Of a stretch of DNA of 64,000 nucleotides, positions 17,554-25,911 are shown piece after piece. The first letter of the stretch is position 1, and each line of letters begins with the position of its first letter. Origin of the DNA: Roseivirga echinicomitans (GTDB lineage Bacteria > Bacteroidota > Bacteroidia > Cytophagales > Cyclobacteriaceae); the NCBI RefSeq assembly GCF_001592935.1, contig NZ_LRDB01000050.1, positions 636,663 through 700,662 of the forward strand. The letters are read 5' to 3'. Both the position numbers and the translations under genes were made by a program. Below the pieces are notes generated by a model. It ran no database searches. It was not told where the DNA came from and saw only the letters and a list, made by a program, of their open reading frames with translations.

Positions 17554-18696
17554 TTAATTCTGCACTTTTACAGTAGTACCATCTGCAATCGTACGATTGC
17601 CTTTATCAACAATCACTTCTCCACCCTTAAGGCCCGAAAGCACTTCTGTTTCGTGATCGTGCGAAAGACCTAATTTCACATGCACCTTATTCGCTTTCTT
17701 CGATGCATCCAACACATACACAAAGTTACCTTCGAGGTCTTCTTGAATAATTCTTGAAGGAATTGTGATGGCTTCATTATTCGTATAATCCGTCAAACCT
17801 AAAATACTCACAATGTTCACCTTTGCATTGGAAGCTTCGCTTGGTAATTTCACTTCAATAGTGAAAGTTCGGCTAGCGGGGTTGATCACATTTCCTATGC
17901 TTACGATTTTCGAAGTAAAATCCTTATTCATAGAAGGTACTTGGATATCTACAGAATCACCCACCTTCACTTTGCCTAAATAGGCTTCTGAAACTTCGGC
18001 ATTAATGTACATATCGCTATTGCTCACCAAGAATACAATTGGCGAACCTGGCTGAACCACCTCTCCTGCTTTTACAGGTACCTCTTCAATACTTCCAGAA
18101 AAAGGAGCCACGATATTCGTTTTGCTCAACTGGGTACTTAAAGTTGAAAGTTGCTTCTCAAGCGATTCTTTATTGTTTTTGGCAGTAAGGTAATCTACCT
18201 CAGTACCAATATTCTTCTTCCAAAGTCTTTCTCTTTTTTCGAAGATGGTAGTAGCATACTGCAATTGATTTTTCACTTCATCAATTGATTTCTCTAGTTG
18301 CTCTGAGTCGATAGTTCCCAATAGCTGACCTTTCTTCACCGATTGGCCTTCAATCACTTTCAACGATGTCAAAAGCCCCATGCTCTCAGCACTCACATAC
18401 ACGTTGGTGCGGGACATTACTGTTCCCCTTACCTCGATTTTATGATCGAATTTTTTCTTTTCAGTGGTTACCGTGGTCACCAAAGTCGCTGCTCCTGAAC
18501 CATTGAAAAAAGTAGGATCTGCTTCGGCTATTTCAGCCTCGATGGTTTCGATTTTATTTCTGATTTCCTGAAGTTGAACTCTCGCTTCTGTGAGTTCTGC
18601 CTTCTTTGCGTCAAGACCTTCACCTTCAGATTTAGGCCCACATGCTGCTACCGTAAGCACAGCAAGAAAAATTGTGGCGATTGATTTAGCTTTCAT
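17554..18696 (-). CDS. RND efflux periplasmic adaptor (membrane fusion) lipoprotein
   Basis: A 380-residue HlyD/AcrA-type adaptor that links the inner-membrane RND pump to the TolC channel. The start is set at ATG 18696 (MKAKSIATIFLAVLTVAACG) because this gives a clean lipoprotein signal with lipobox VAAC; the upstream ATG at 18729 would overlap tolC by 11 bases and spoil the signal. Order: short coiled coil (LDAKKAELTEARVQLQEIRNKIETI), barrel-sandwich hybrid with RGTVMSRTNVYVSAESMG, helical hairpin (QLEKSIDEVKNQLQYATTIFEKRERLWKK), then lipoyl return strand, beta-barrel and membrane-proximal domains (TIPSRIIQED, GNFVYVLD). It lies between tolC and the pump on the same strand. Confidence 0.92.
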   Translation of the reverse strand: MKAKSIATIFLAVLTVAACGPKSEGEGLDAKKAELTEARVQLQEIRNKIETIEAEIAEADPTFFNGSGAATLVTTVTTEKKKFDHKIEVRGTVMSRTNVYVSAESMGLLTSLKVIEGQSVKKGQLLGTIDSEQLEKSIDEVKNQLQYATTIFEKRERLWKKNIGTEVDYLTAKNNKESLEKQLSTLSTQLSKTNIVAPFSGSIEEVPVKAGEVVQPGSPIVFLVSNSDMYINAEVSEAYLGKVKVGDSVDIQVPSMNKDFTSKIVSIGNVINPASRTFTIEVKLPSEASNAKVNIVSILGLTDYTNNEAITIPSRIIQEDLEGNFVYVLDASKKANKVHVKLGLSHDHETEVLSGLKGGEVIVDKGNRTIADGTTVKVQN

Positions 18697-18718
18697 GTGA
18701 TTGATATATTTTGAGTTG

Positions 18719-20074
18719 TTAGTTGTCATTGTTTCGTAGTTTTCCGAGTGCTTTATCTAAGTCCACTTTTGAAATAATGGCATTGTATAAGGCATTCAAA
18801 TAGTTGGTTTCTGCTTCTTTATAATCCTTTTCGGCATTGGTAACTTCTAAGTTAGAGCCAACCCCTTCTTTGTACTTCTCTTTTGTAATACTGCTTACTT
18901 CTTGAGCCAATTCCATATTGGATTCTTGTACTTCCAATTGTTCCAGACTCACCTCCAGGTTTCTTTTAGCATTCTCAAATTCTTGAGACAAACTATTGGT
19001 CAATAAACTGTATTGATTGTTGAGTGTTTCCAACTCAATTTTATTACGCTGAATGGTATACTTCTTTCTTAAACCATCAAATATTGGAATGCTAACATTC
19101 AAGCCAATTTGAGAGTTAGAAAACCACTTTTTACCATTTGTTAAATCACTAAAATCGTTGGAACCTGTATTTCTACCCCAACCTGCATTAAAAGTAACTT
19201 TAGGTATATATTGAGAAGTAGTGTTCTTAATTTGAAGACCAGCCAGTTCTTTCAAAAAGTTGAGTTGCTGTACTTCTAACCTATTACTTAGCGCAAAACC
19301 ATCCAGTTCTGAAAGATCATATTTGAAATCAAGGGCTTCCAATTCACCAGTAAGGGTTATTTCCTCTGTTACTGGCATCCCCATGCTTAGCTTAAGTAAA
19401 TCCTTGCTGGCCTTTACCGATTGTTCAACACCGCTTCTTTCGGCCAATAGGTTATTGGTTTGTACCTGAAGTCTGCTCACATCAATTCTTTCGGCAAAAC
19501 CATTCTCGTATAGAGTTCTGGTTTCATCTAAAGTCGTGTTCAGAGTCAATAGGTTGGCATTGATCAAATCAACCCGTGTTTGGTTCACCAAAACCAAATA
19601 ATAAGCTTTAGTCACCTGTTCGATAACATCTACTTCAGCCTTGGCTTTGTCTACTATTACTTTTTCCCTGAGCACCTTAGCAGCCTGTAAGCCAATAAAG
19701 AATGATCCGTCCCAAAGCATTTGTTCCAAACCAACATTAAGGTTACCCACGTGCTGAGCGCCAAACCCCACCAAGGTTACGCCTTCAGCGTTTGGATCGC
19801 CCGTGATGAACGAATTCGGAATCGGACTTTTAGCAATAAACAGGTTGTTCGTGTAGTTAAAGCCCGCGGTAATCTGTGGTAAACCATCCGCACGCGTTTC
19901 AAACACCTGTGCTTCTGCATCCAGTGTAGAAAGTTGCGCATTCTTCACATTCTCATTATTGATCAAAGCATATTCCAATGCCTTATTCAGAGAATATTCC
20001 GTTTGAGCTTTTACCGCAATAGCTGGCAGCAAAAGCGCGAGCATAAGCGTGTATTTGTTAATTCTGCTCTTCAT
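18719..20074 (-). CDS. TolC-family outer-membrane efflux channel
   Basis: A 451-residue outer-membrane factor. A signal peptide (MLALLLPAIAVKAQ) is followed by the TolC N-terminal motif SLNKALEYALINNENVKNAQL. Long amphipathic coiled-coil helices alternate with beta segments in a two-fold repeat: 'VTKAYYLVLVNQTRVDLINANL' in the first half and 'EFENAKRNLEVSLEQLEVQESN' in the second. The C terminus ends with the repeat motif 'YKEAETNYLNALYNAIISKVDLDKALG'. It would form the trimeric tunnel for the downstream adaptor and RND pump. Its start overlaps the end of tetR by 17 bases, suggesting translational coupling and that the whole set is one transcript. Confidence 0.93.
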   Translation of the reverse strand: MKSRINKYTLMLALLLPAIAVKAQTEYSLNKALEYALINNENVKNAQLSTLDAEAQVFETRADGLPQITAGFNYTNNLFIAKSPIPNSFITGDPNAEGVTLVGFGAQHVGNLNVGLEQMLWDGSFFIGLQAAKVLREKVIVDKAKAEVDVIEQVTKAYYLVLVNQTRVDLINANLLTLNTTLDETRTLYENGFAERIDVSRLQVQTNNLLAERSGVEQSVKASKDLLKLSMGMPVTEEITLTGELEALDFKYDLSELDGFALSNRLEVQQLNFLKELAGLQIKNTTSQYIPKVTFNAGWGRNTGSNDFSDLTNGKKWFSNSQIGLNVSIPIFDGLRKKYTIQRNKIELETLNNQYSLLTNSLSQEFENAKRNLEVSLEQLEVQESNMELAQEVSSITKEKYKEGVGSNLEVTNAEKDYKEAETNYLNALYNAIISKVDLDKALGKLRNNDN

Positions 20075-20684
20075 TGTTTTTTGAGTTTGTTGTGTATTGA
20101 TTAAAAAGTTGGTGACCTTCTATGGTGAAAAGACCATGCATAAAATGATCGAATAATTGCATTTGTATTTCTTCTATTGTGTATTTATCCCGAGGAACAA
20201 GGTTTCCAAGAAGGAATGTTTGAACCTGTTCTATCCTCATAATAGCAATGAGTTCAGCATCTATACTGGGCCTAAAGAGACCTTCTCTTTTTCCACGTTC
20301 AATAACATTAACAATCGACTCCTTCATCACATTGCCTTTGAACTCTTCATACATCTTCCACGCCTTTGGGTAGAATTTTTGAAGTTCATGAAGGAGGTTC
20401 ATTTTCGTTTCCCTTATGGAATCTCGCAAGCAAGTAGAAAGCAACACAAGTTCGTGCACCCCATTCTTACTCTCTTCTGTTAAACCACAGAACCGCTGAC
20501 TCTCTATATCAAAGTGATACTTGGTGATTGTGCTCACCAGCTCACTTTTATCCTTGTAGTATTGGTAAATCGTTTTCTTAGAAATACCCAACTCCTTAGC
20601 GATGTCGTCCATTGTCACAGCCCTGATCCCAAAACGGGTATACAGTTCCGTTGCCTTCTCTAAAATATTCTCTCTAACATCCAT
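20058..20684 (-). CDS. TetR-family transcriptional regulator of the efflux operon
   Basis: A 208-residue repressor. The start is set at ATG 20684 (MDVRENILEKATELYTRFG), which begins exactly where TetR helix 1 should; the open frame runs 45 codons further up but without any conserved features. The HTH is clear at about residues 20-50: TMDDIAKELGISKKTIYQYYKDKSELV. The C-terminal part is helical and would bind the inducer and dimerise. It is the first gene of the operon and overlaps tolC by 17 bases. Autoregulation is likely, since a dyad (20702-20729) lies 18 bases upstream of its start codon. Confidence 0.9.
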   Translation of the reverse strand: MDVRENILEKATELYTRFGIRAVTMDDIAKELGISKKTIYQYYKDKSELVSTITKYHFDIESQRFCGLTEESKNGVHELVLLSTCLRDSIRETKMNLLHELQKFYPKAWKMYEEFKGNVMKESIVNVIERGKREGLFRPSIDAELIAIMRIEQVQTFLLGNLVPRDKYTIEEIQMQLFDHFMHGLFTIEGHQLFNQYTTNSKNNEEQN

Positions 20685-20701
20685 TTCGATCGCAAAACTA
20701 C

Positions 20702-20729
20702 GGAAACTTAAATGTTTTCCAAAGTTTCC
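20702..20729. promoter_or_regulatory. Candidate TetR operator dyad
   Basis: An inverted repeat GGAAACTT (20702-20709) / AAGTTTCC (20722-20729) with a 12-base centre, which itself holds a second partial arm (TTTTCC). The 28-bp span is the size of many TetR-family operators, and it lies directly upstream of the tetR start. Confidence 0.5.
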
Positions 20730-20892
20730 TTCGGCATTCAGACGTTTATTTTTAACCTTTTGTTCTGTGAATTTTAAAATTCTGCAAAAAATGCAAGCAC
20801 TTACATAATTGCATACCAAAGATTATTCTACCGAAGTTCTTGTGTTACGATTATGATTCTACATTTTTACAAAAGACATTCAACAGCAATTG

Positions 20893-21711
20893 ATGTTAAA
20901 CGAAACACATAGAAATATTACAATTAATCACTGCTCTTTAAATTATACCATTTGGAATGGTGGAGAGAATGTAATGCTCTGTTTCCATGGCTTCGGCCTT
21001 GACCATTCATCATTTAAGATCGTTTGGGAAAGCCTAAAAGAGACACATACCATTTACAGTTTTGATTTACCCTACCATGGTACTAGTGAGTTTCCTAGAA
21101 ATGAACAGACACTTCTACGGAAAGACTGGTTGGAGTTCATGGAAAAGTTTTTAGCCGATGAGCATATCAATCGGTTTGAAGTAATGGGCTACTCAATGGG
21201 TGGGAAATATGCGATGATTACAGCTGAGCTTTTCCCAGACAAAATCAAGCACCTCCACTTGATTGCTCCTGATGGAATTACTACCCATTTTTCCTATCGT
21301 TTTTCCACCTATCCTTTCCTTTTCAGAAAACTGTTCAAAACTCAAATTGAAAGCCCTTGGTTCTTCAAAGCTTTGGTGAAAACATTGCGCACCTTGAAAA
21401 CCATGAACAATTACAGCTTGAGGTTTGCAGAAAGCCAAATGGATACCGAGTTCAAACGTTCTCAGGTGTATCATTCATGGGTCAACTTAAGGCACTTTTT
21501 ACCCAACCTAAATTCATTGGCAGCCCAAATCAACGAACATCATACCCCTACTACTTTCTACATCGGCAAGCACGACAAGGTCATTGGCACGAAAACCATT
21601 GAACCCTTGCATAAACTTTTACCCAACAGTGAATTGGTGATGCTAGAGAGTGGACATAGCAATCTGTTGACTTCAATTGCCAAGCACCTTGAATTGAAAA
21701 ACAAACCTTAA
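20893..21711 (+). CDS. Alpha/beta-hydrolase fold protein
   Basis: A 272-residue soluble hydrolase. Catalytic triad candidates are Ser101 in the nucleophile elbow GYSMGG, Asp228 in YIGKHDKVIG and His255 in ESGHSNL. The oxyanion-hole motif is HGFGLDHSSF at about residue 32. A lid-like helical insert (about residues 130-210) follows the nucleophile domain. The start is placed at ATG 20893; a TTG directly before it is less likely. There is no signal peptide, so it is cytoplasmic. It precedes a RidA-like gene by 13 bases, so they are probably co-transcribed. The substrate (ester, C-C bond or other) cannot be deduced. Confidence 0.85.
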   Translation: MLNETHRNITINHCSLNYTIWNGGENVMLCFHGFGLDHSSFKIVWESLKETHTIYSFDLPYHGTSEFPRNEQTLLRKDWLEFMEKFLADEHINRFEVMGYSMGGKYAMITAELFPDKIKHLHLIAPDGITTHFSYRFSTYPFLFRKLFKTQIESPWFFKALVKTLRTLKTMNNYSLRFAESQMDTEFKRSQVYHSWVNLRHFLPNLNSLAAQINEHHTPTTFYIGKHDKVIGTKTIEPLHKLLPNSELVMLESGHSNLLTSIAKHLELKNKP

Positions 21712-21724
21712 CAAACCAACCATT

Positions 21725-22180
21725 ATGAAAAACCCCTTTTTATTAGTTCTCAGCTTATTTTTAGTTAGTTGCAGCACCACTACAGAAAAAAGCCTTGAGC
21801 ATTATCAGTCTGAGGCCATGAAAACGCTAGGACTACCCTTTTCTGATGCAGTAATTGTGGATGACATTATCTATCTATCGGGGCAAATCGGAAACCTTCC
21901 CGGCACATTAGACTTAGCGCCAGGTGGTTTAAAAGCAGAAGCAAAACAAGCCATAGAGAACATGAAAGCTATTTTAGAAGCCAATGGCTCATCACTGGAT
22001 GACGTAATCAAGGTAACGGTAATGATGGCCGATATTGATGAATGGGGAGAGTTCAATCAAGAATACATCAAGTATTTTACTGCAGAAAACAAACCAGCCA
22101 GAAGCGCTTTCGGAACAAGTGGCCTAGCCGTTGGTGCTAGACTTGAAATTGAGTGCATTGCCTTGAGAAGAAAGAAATAG
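21725..22180 (+). CDS. RidA (YjgF/YER057c/UK114) family lipoprotein
   Basis: A 151-residue protein with a lipoprotein signal (MKNPFLLVLSLFLVSC, lipobox LVSC) followed by a complete RidA/YjgF domain: FSDAVIVDDIIYLSGQIG, the central helix EAKQAIENMKAILEANGSSLDDVIKVTVMM and the C-terminal motif ARSAFGTSGLAVGARLEIECIA. The conserved arginine (ARSAFG) that binds the carboxylate of enamine/imine intermediates is present. RidA proteins normally act in the cytosol; here the signal places it on the periplasmic face or outer membrane, where its deaminase role would be on other substrates. It is 13 bases from the upstream hydrolase gene. Confidence 0.88.
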   Translation: MKNPFLLVLSLFLVSCSTTTEKSLEHYQSEAMKTLGLPFSDAVIVDDIIYLSGQIGNLPGTLDLAPGGLKAEAKQAIENMKAILEANGSSLDDVIKVTVMMADIDEWGEFNQEYIKYFTAENKPARSAFGTSGLAVGARLEIECIALRRKK

Positions 22181-22364
22181 GCAAACAAACACCTTTCATT
22201 GGGTTGACCAACTACCTCACTAGGGGTTTATCGGTAGTTATATTGTTTAAGAGGTACGGGCGGCCGTCCACCTTATTTTTTTGAGTATCCCTTTATGGAA
22301 TCCCTCAAAGCTGAGCATCATTGAGTCAATGAAGTTCAAATACCTTAAACTAAACGCTATAATT

Positions 22365-24227
22365 ATGAAACTCTCGGCATTACTTTTAGTAATGTTCATG
22401 GCCGTTCAATTCAGTCATGGACAATCCACCATCGAATCAAAAATCAAGTCGGTAGAAGTTTACACCAAGGGAGCCGAGGTGAGAAGAACCGCAAAACTGC
22501 CGCTCAAAAATGGCAAGAACGAATTCAAGATTTCTCACCTTTCTTTCAACTTAGACCCTAAAACAATTCAAATTTCTGGTGAAGGGTTTACGATTCTTTC
22601 TGTGCGACATGAACTTGATTATTTAGAAAAGGAGAATAAGCCAGATCTCATCAATCAGCTCTTAAATCAATCGGATGCCATTTCAGACTCCATAAAATAC
22701 ATTGAGCTTGAAATCAGCATTCTACAAAAGGAAATGACCTTATTGAACCAGAACCAAAAAATTGTTGGTGATCAAGGCATCCAAAATCAGGAATTCAAAA
22801 ATGCAGTAGGTTATTTCACTGAAAGATTCAAAAGCCTTTCAAAAGATGAGTTCAATCTTAACCTAAGAAAAGGAAAGCTCAACGAGAAGTTAATGCAAAT
22901 AGGCTTACAACTTGATTCGTATTCTGGTCAGCAAAAAAAGCCTTCCTCCAATATTTTCCTTACCATCAGTTCAGATAAGAGCCAAACCATACCCATCGAA
23001 ATTAGCTATGCGGTGAGCGAAGCGGGTTGGTTTCCTGCCTATGATGTTAGGGCCAAAGACAGTTCTCAACCTTTATCCATTACTTATAAAGCACGCGTTT
23101 ACCAGAACACAGGAATAGACTGGAAGGATGTGAAATTAAGAATTGCCTCTGGAGATTTAGAGTCGAGCGGCACAGCACCAGAGCTTTCTCCCTACTATTT
23201 GGGAGGAACAAACTTTTACCCCAATAGAAACTCGGGGATTAGACAAGTGCATGGTTATGTTATTAGCTCGGATGATGGATTACCCCTACCCAGCGCTTCC
23301 GTTTTAGTAAAAGGAACAACTCTCGGTGTTTCCACGGATAACAATGGGTTTTATAGTCTTCAGGTACCTAATGATAACTCCATATTGGTTTTCAGGTTTC
23401 TAGGCTTCGTTACCCAAGAAAAACCCATTACGGGTGAAAATATAAATGTCGAAATGAGGTCTGATGTAACGGAGTTGGGTGAAGTGGTAGTTACGGCTTA
23501 TGGATCAAGAAGCTCTGATGCACTTGCTGGTAGGGTACCTGGAATACAAATCAGAGGAAGCAACTCAATTAAAAGAGAGAAAGTATCCAACCCCATTCCT
23601 ATCAATTACATTAACTACCAAACCAATTTTGTATATGATATTGAATTGCCTTATAGTATTCCATCTACAGGGAAACCAGAAGTGGTAGATATGCTCACCA
23701 AAGAAGTAGAAGCTGAGTATATCTATTCTACAAGCCCAAAAGTAAAAGAGACGGCTTATTTGGTGGCCATGATCAAGGACTGGACAGATTTGAAATTATT
23801 GGATGGGGAATCGAACCTTTACTTTGAGAACCGCTTTGTTGGCAAATCAATCATCGATACCAATGTGGGTTCTGATACCTTGAATATCTCAATGGGCAAG
23901 GATGAAGGCATTGTCATCAACAGAGAACGACTTAAAGACTTTGAAGAAAGGAAATTCTTTAGCAACAAAAAAAGAGAAGAAAGGCATTTCAGAATTACGG
24001 TAATGAATACCAAGTCAAGCGAAGTGAGCATTTCGATTTATGATCAAATTCCAATCACTGCCAGAGACAATGTCAAGGTCAATGTGATTGAGATTTCAGG
24101 TGCTGAAATGAATAAGGAAACAGGCTTGTTGACTTGGAAAACAAAACTCAAACCAGGAGAAAAAAGGGAGTTGATTCTAAAGTACTCTGTTGAATATCCG
24201 AAGGAAATGGATTTAGAAATTAACTGA
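22365..24227 (+). CDS. DUF4139 / MuiA-like protein with inserted SusC-type CarboxypepD_reg segment
   Basis: A 620-residue exported protein. The start is taken at ATG 22365 (MKLSALLLVMFMAVQFSHGQ), which gives a proper signal peptide; the longer frame from 22281 does not. Order: N-terminal DUF4140-like strand region (VEVYTKGAEVRRTAKLPLKNG), a coiled coil (about residues 95-190), the first half of DUF4139 (YAVSEAGWFPAYDVRA, TGIDWKDVKLRIASGD), then an insert encoded at about 23241-23565. The insert is a carboxypeptidase-regulatory-like domain (GYVISSDDGLPLPSASVLVKG, YSLQVP) followed by a TonB-receptor-like plug piece (ELGEVVVTAYGSR, LAGRVPGIQIRGS). The second half of DUF4139 follows (ETAYLVAMIKDWTDLKLLDGESNLYF, KPGEKRELILKY). 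Function is not known; MuiA relatives are linked to mucoid polysaccharide phenotypes. Confidence 0.82.
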   Translation: MKLSALLLVMFMAVQFSHGQSTIESKIKSVEVYTKGAEVRRTAKLPLKNGKNEFKISHLSFNLDPKTIQISGEGFTILSVRHELDYLEKENKPDLINQLLNQSDAISDSIKYIELEISILQKEMTLLNQNQKIVGDQGIQNQEFKNAVGYFTERFKSLSKDEFNLNLRKGKLNEKLMQIGLQLDSYSGQQKKPSSNIFLTISSDKSQTIPIEISYAVSEAGWFPAYDVRAKDSSQPLSITYKARVYQNTGIDWKDVKLRIASGDLESSGTAPELSPYYLGGTNFYPNRNSGIRQVHGYVISSDDGLPLPSASVLVKGTTLGVSTDNNGFYSLQVPNDNSILVFRFLGFVTQEKPITGENINVEMRSDVTELGEVVVTAYGSRSSDALAGRVPGIQIRGSNSIKREKVSNPIPINYINYQTNFVYDIELPYSIPSTGKPEVVDMLTKEVEAEYIYSTSPKVKETAYLVAMIKDWTDLKLLDGESNLYFENRFVGKSIIDTNVGSDTLNISMGKDEGIVINRERLKDFEERKFFSNKKREERHFRITVMNTKSSEVSISIYDQIPITARDNVKVNVIEISGAEMNKETGLLTWKTKLKPGEKRELILKYSVEYPKEMDLEIN

Positions 24228-24259
24228 TCATATAAAACCGACTTTAACTCTTCATGAAA

Positions 24260-24307
24260 TTGATTATTTTGGAAGGACTGAAAACCAACAGCTTCCAAAA
24301 TAATCAA
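24260..24307 (+). promoter_or_regulatory. 16-bp perfect inverted repeat abutting the M20 gene start
   Basis: The arm TTGATTATTTTGGAAG (24260-24275) is perfectly complementary to CTTCCAAAATAATCAA (24292-24307), with a 16-base loop. The second arm ends 2 bases before the ATG at 24310, so in mRNA the hairpin would cover the ribosome landing site. There is no T run after it, unlike a terminator. It could be an operator, an mRNA switch or a processing signal. Confidence 0.75.
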
Positions 24308-24309
24308 CC

Positions 24310-25911
24310 ATGAAAAGACCATTGAATAGTAAATTACTTCTCTGCATTGCGCTACTTTTTACGAGCAGTTTCACCTTTGCACAAAAGAAATATTCAGAGA
24401 AACAGATCACCAAACTCAAAACCGAAGTTGCTCAAATTGTGGAAGACAACCACAAGCAAACTCAGGTGATGATCGATAAGATCTTCAGCTTTGCCGAGCT
24501 TGGATTTCAAGAATATGAATCTTCTAAATACCTCACAGGCATTTTAAGAGCCAATGGCTTCGATATAGTTGATGGCGTTTCTGGAATTCCAACCGCATGG
24601 TTTGCCACTTGGAAACAAGGCGATGGCCCCACAATTGCCTTGGGTAGCGATGTCGATAATATCCCGAAAGCATCTCAATATCCAGGAGTTGCCTATCACA
24701 AACCCATGGTCGAAGGCGCACCGGGTCATGGCGAAGGCCATAATGCTGGGATTCCATTGAATATTACGGCCGCTCTTGCCGTAAAGCAAATCATGGAGCG
24801 CGAAGGAATTCAAGGCACGCTTATTTTGTGGCCGGGTATTGCCGAAGAACTGGTAGCCGCCAAAGCTTGGTACACCCGCGATGGCCTTTTTGATGATGTA
24901 GACATTTCAATCTTCACCCATGTAAGCAGCAACCTTTCCGTTTCTTATGGCCAAGCTTCAGGCACTGGCCTCATCTCTGTTGAATATACTTTTGACGGTG
25001 AAGCTGCGCACTCTGCGGGTTCGCCTTGGCGAGGAAGAAGTGCTTTGGATGCAGTAGAACTAATGAGCGTAGGCTGGAATTACAAACGCGAGCACCTCAC
25101 TACCCTAAAACGTTCCCATTCCATCATCACCGATGGTGGCGATCAGCCGAATGTGGTGCCTTCAAAAGCTTCGATTTGGTATTATTTCCGTGATGTAACT
25201 TATGAAGGCATTATGGAAATGTATGCGGATGCCAACAATATAGCCAAGGGTGCTGCTTTGATGACAGACACTCAAATGAGTTCCAGAATTTTGGGTACCG
25301 CATGGCCACGTCACTTCAATAAAACCATTGCAGAAACCATGCATGAGAACATCAAAATTGTAGGTCTACCGACTTGGAGTGAAGAAGACCAGGAATTGGC
25401 CAAAGCGACACAAGCCGAAGTAGGCTCCAACCCAAGAGGATTAAGCACTAACCTCTCTAATCTGGGAATGCCCGTTACCAGACCAGTAAGTGGTGGCTCT
25501 GATGATATTGGTGATGTATCATGGAAAGTACCCACGGTAACCATGCGTTTTCCTTCCAACATCCCCGGTTTGCAAGGCCACCACTGGAGCAATGCCATTG
25601 CCATGGCCACTCCTATTGCACACAAAGGCGCTACTGCTGGTGCCAAAGCCGAAGCCATGACCATTATGGACTTCCTTTTAAAACCAGAATTGGTGACCCA
25701 GGCATGGGATTACTTTAACAATGTGCAGAGCAAGGAAACACAGTACAAACCAATGATCTCGGCCAGCGATGCCCCTCCTATTTACCTGAACAAGAAAATC
25801 ATGGATGAATTCCGCCCGCAGTTGGAGAAATTCTACTATGACGAAACAAAATACGGTAGTTATTTAGAGCAATTGGGTGTTACTTATCCAACGATTAAGA
25901 AGGGGAATTAA
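24310..25911 (+). CDS. Secreted M20-family amidohydrolase (AbgB-like)
   Basis: A 533-residue metallo-hydrolase of the M20D/AbgB type, which cleaves amide bonds such as p-aminobenzoyl-glutamate or N-acyl amino acids. It has a signal peptide (LLLCIALLFTSSFTFAQ), so it is exported, unlike E. coli AbgB. Metal-site motifs: ALGSDVDNIP, GHGEGHNAG, GIAEELVAAK and a late His in GLQGHHWSN. In hippuricase-like relatives the second motif has a metal-binding Cys (GHxCGH); here the position is Glu, a pattern shared by some relatives. The dimerisation insert is at about residues 230-350. A strong hairpin abuts its start codon. Its stop shares a base with the ATG of the next gene, so the two are translationally coupled. 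Confidence 0.87.
   Translation: MKRPLNSKLLLCIALLFTSSFTFAQKKYSEKQITKLKTEVAQIVEDNHKQTQVMIDKIFSFAELGFQEYESSKYLTGILRANGFDIVDGVSGIPTAWFATWKQGDGPTIALGSDVDNIPKASQYPGVAYHKPMVEGAPGHGEGHNAGIPLNITAALAVKQIMEREGIQGTLILWPGIAEELVAAKAWYTRDGLFDDVDISIFTHVSSNLSVSYGQASGTGLISVEYTFDGEAAHSAGSPWRGRSALDAVELMSVGWNYKREHLTTLKRSHSIITDGGDQPNVVPSKASIWYYFRDVTYEGIMEMYADANNIAKGAALMTDTQMSSRILGTAWPRHFNKTIAETMHENIKIVGLPTWSEEDQELAKATQAEVGSNPRGLSTNLSNLGMPVTRPVSGGSDDIGDVSWKVPTVTMRFPSNIPGLQGHHWSNAIAMATPIAHKGATAGAKAEAMTIMDFLLKPELVTQAWDYFNNVQSKETQYKPMISASDAPPIYLNKKIMDEFRPQLEKFYYDETKYGSYLEQLGVTYPTIKKGN

Noticed and set aside
22201..22240. AACTACC/GGTAGTT inverted pair before the DUF4139 gene
   Set aside because: Only 7 bp with a 16-base loop and no T run; too weak to call a terminator or operator.
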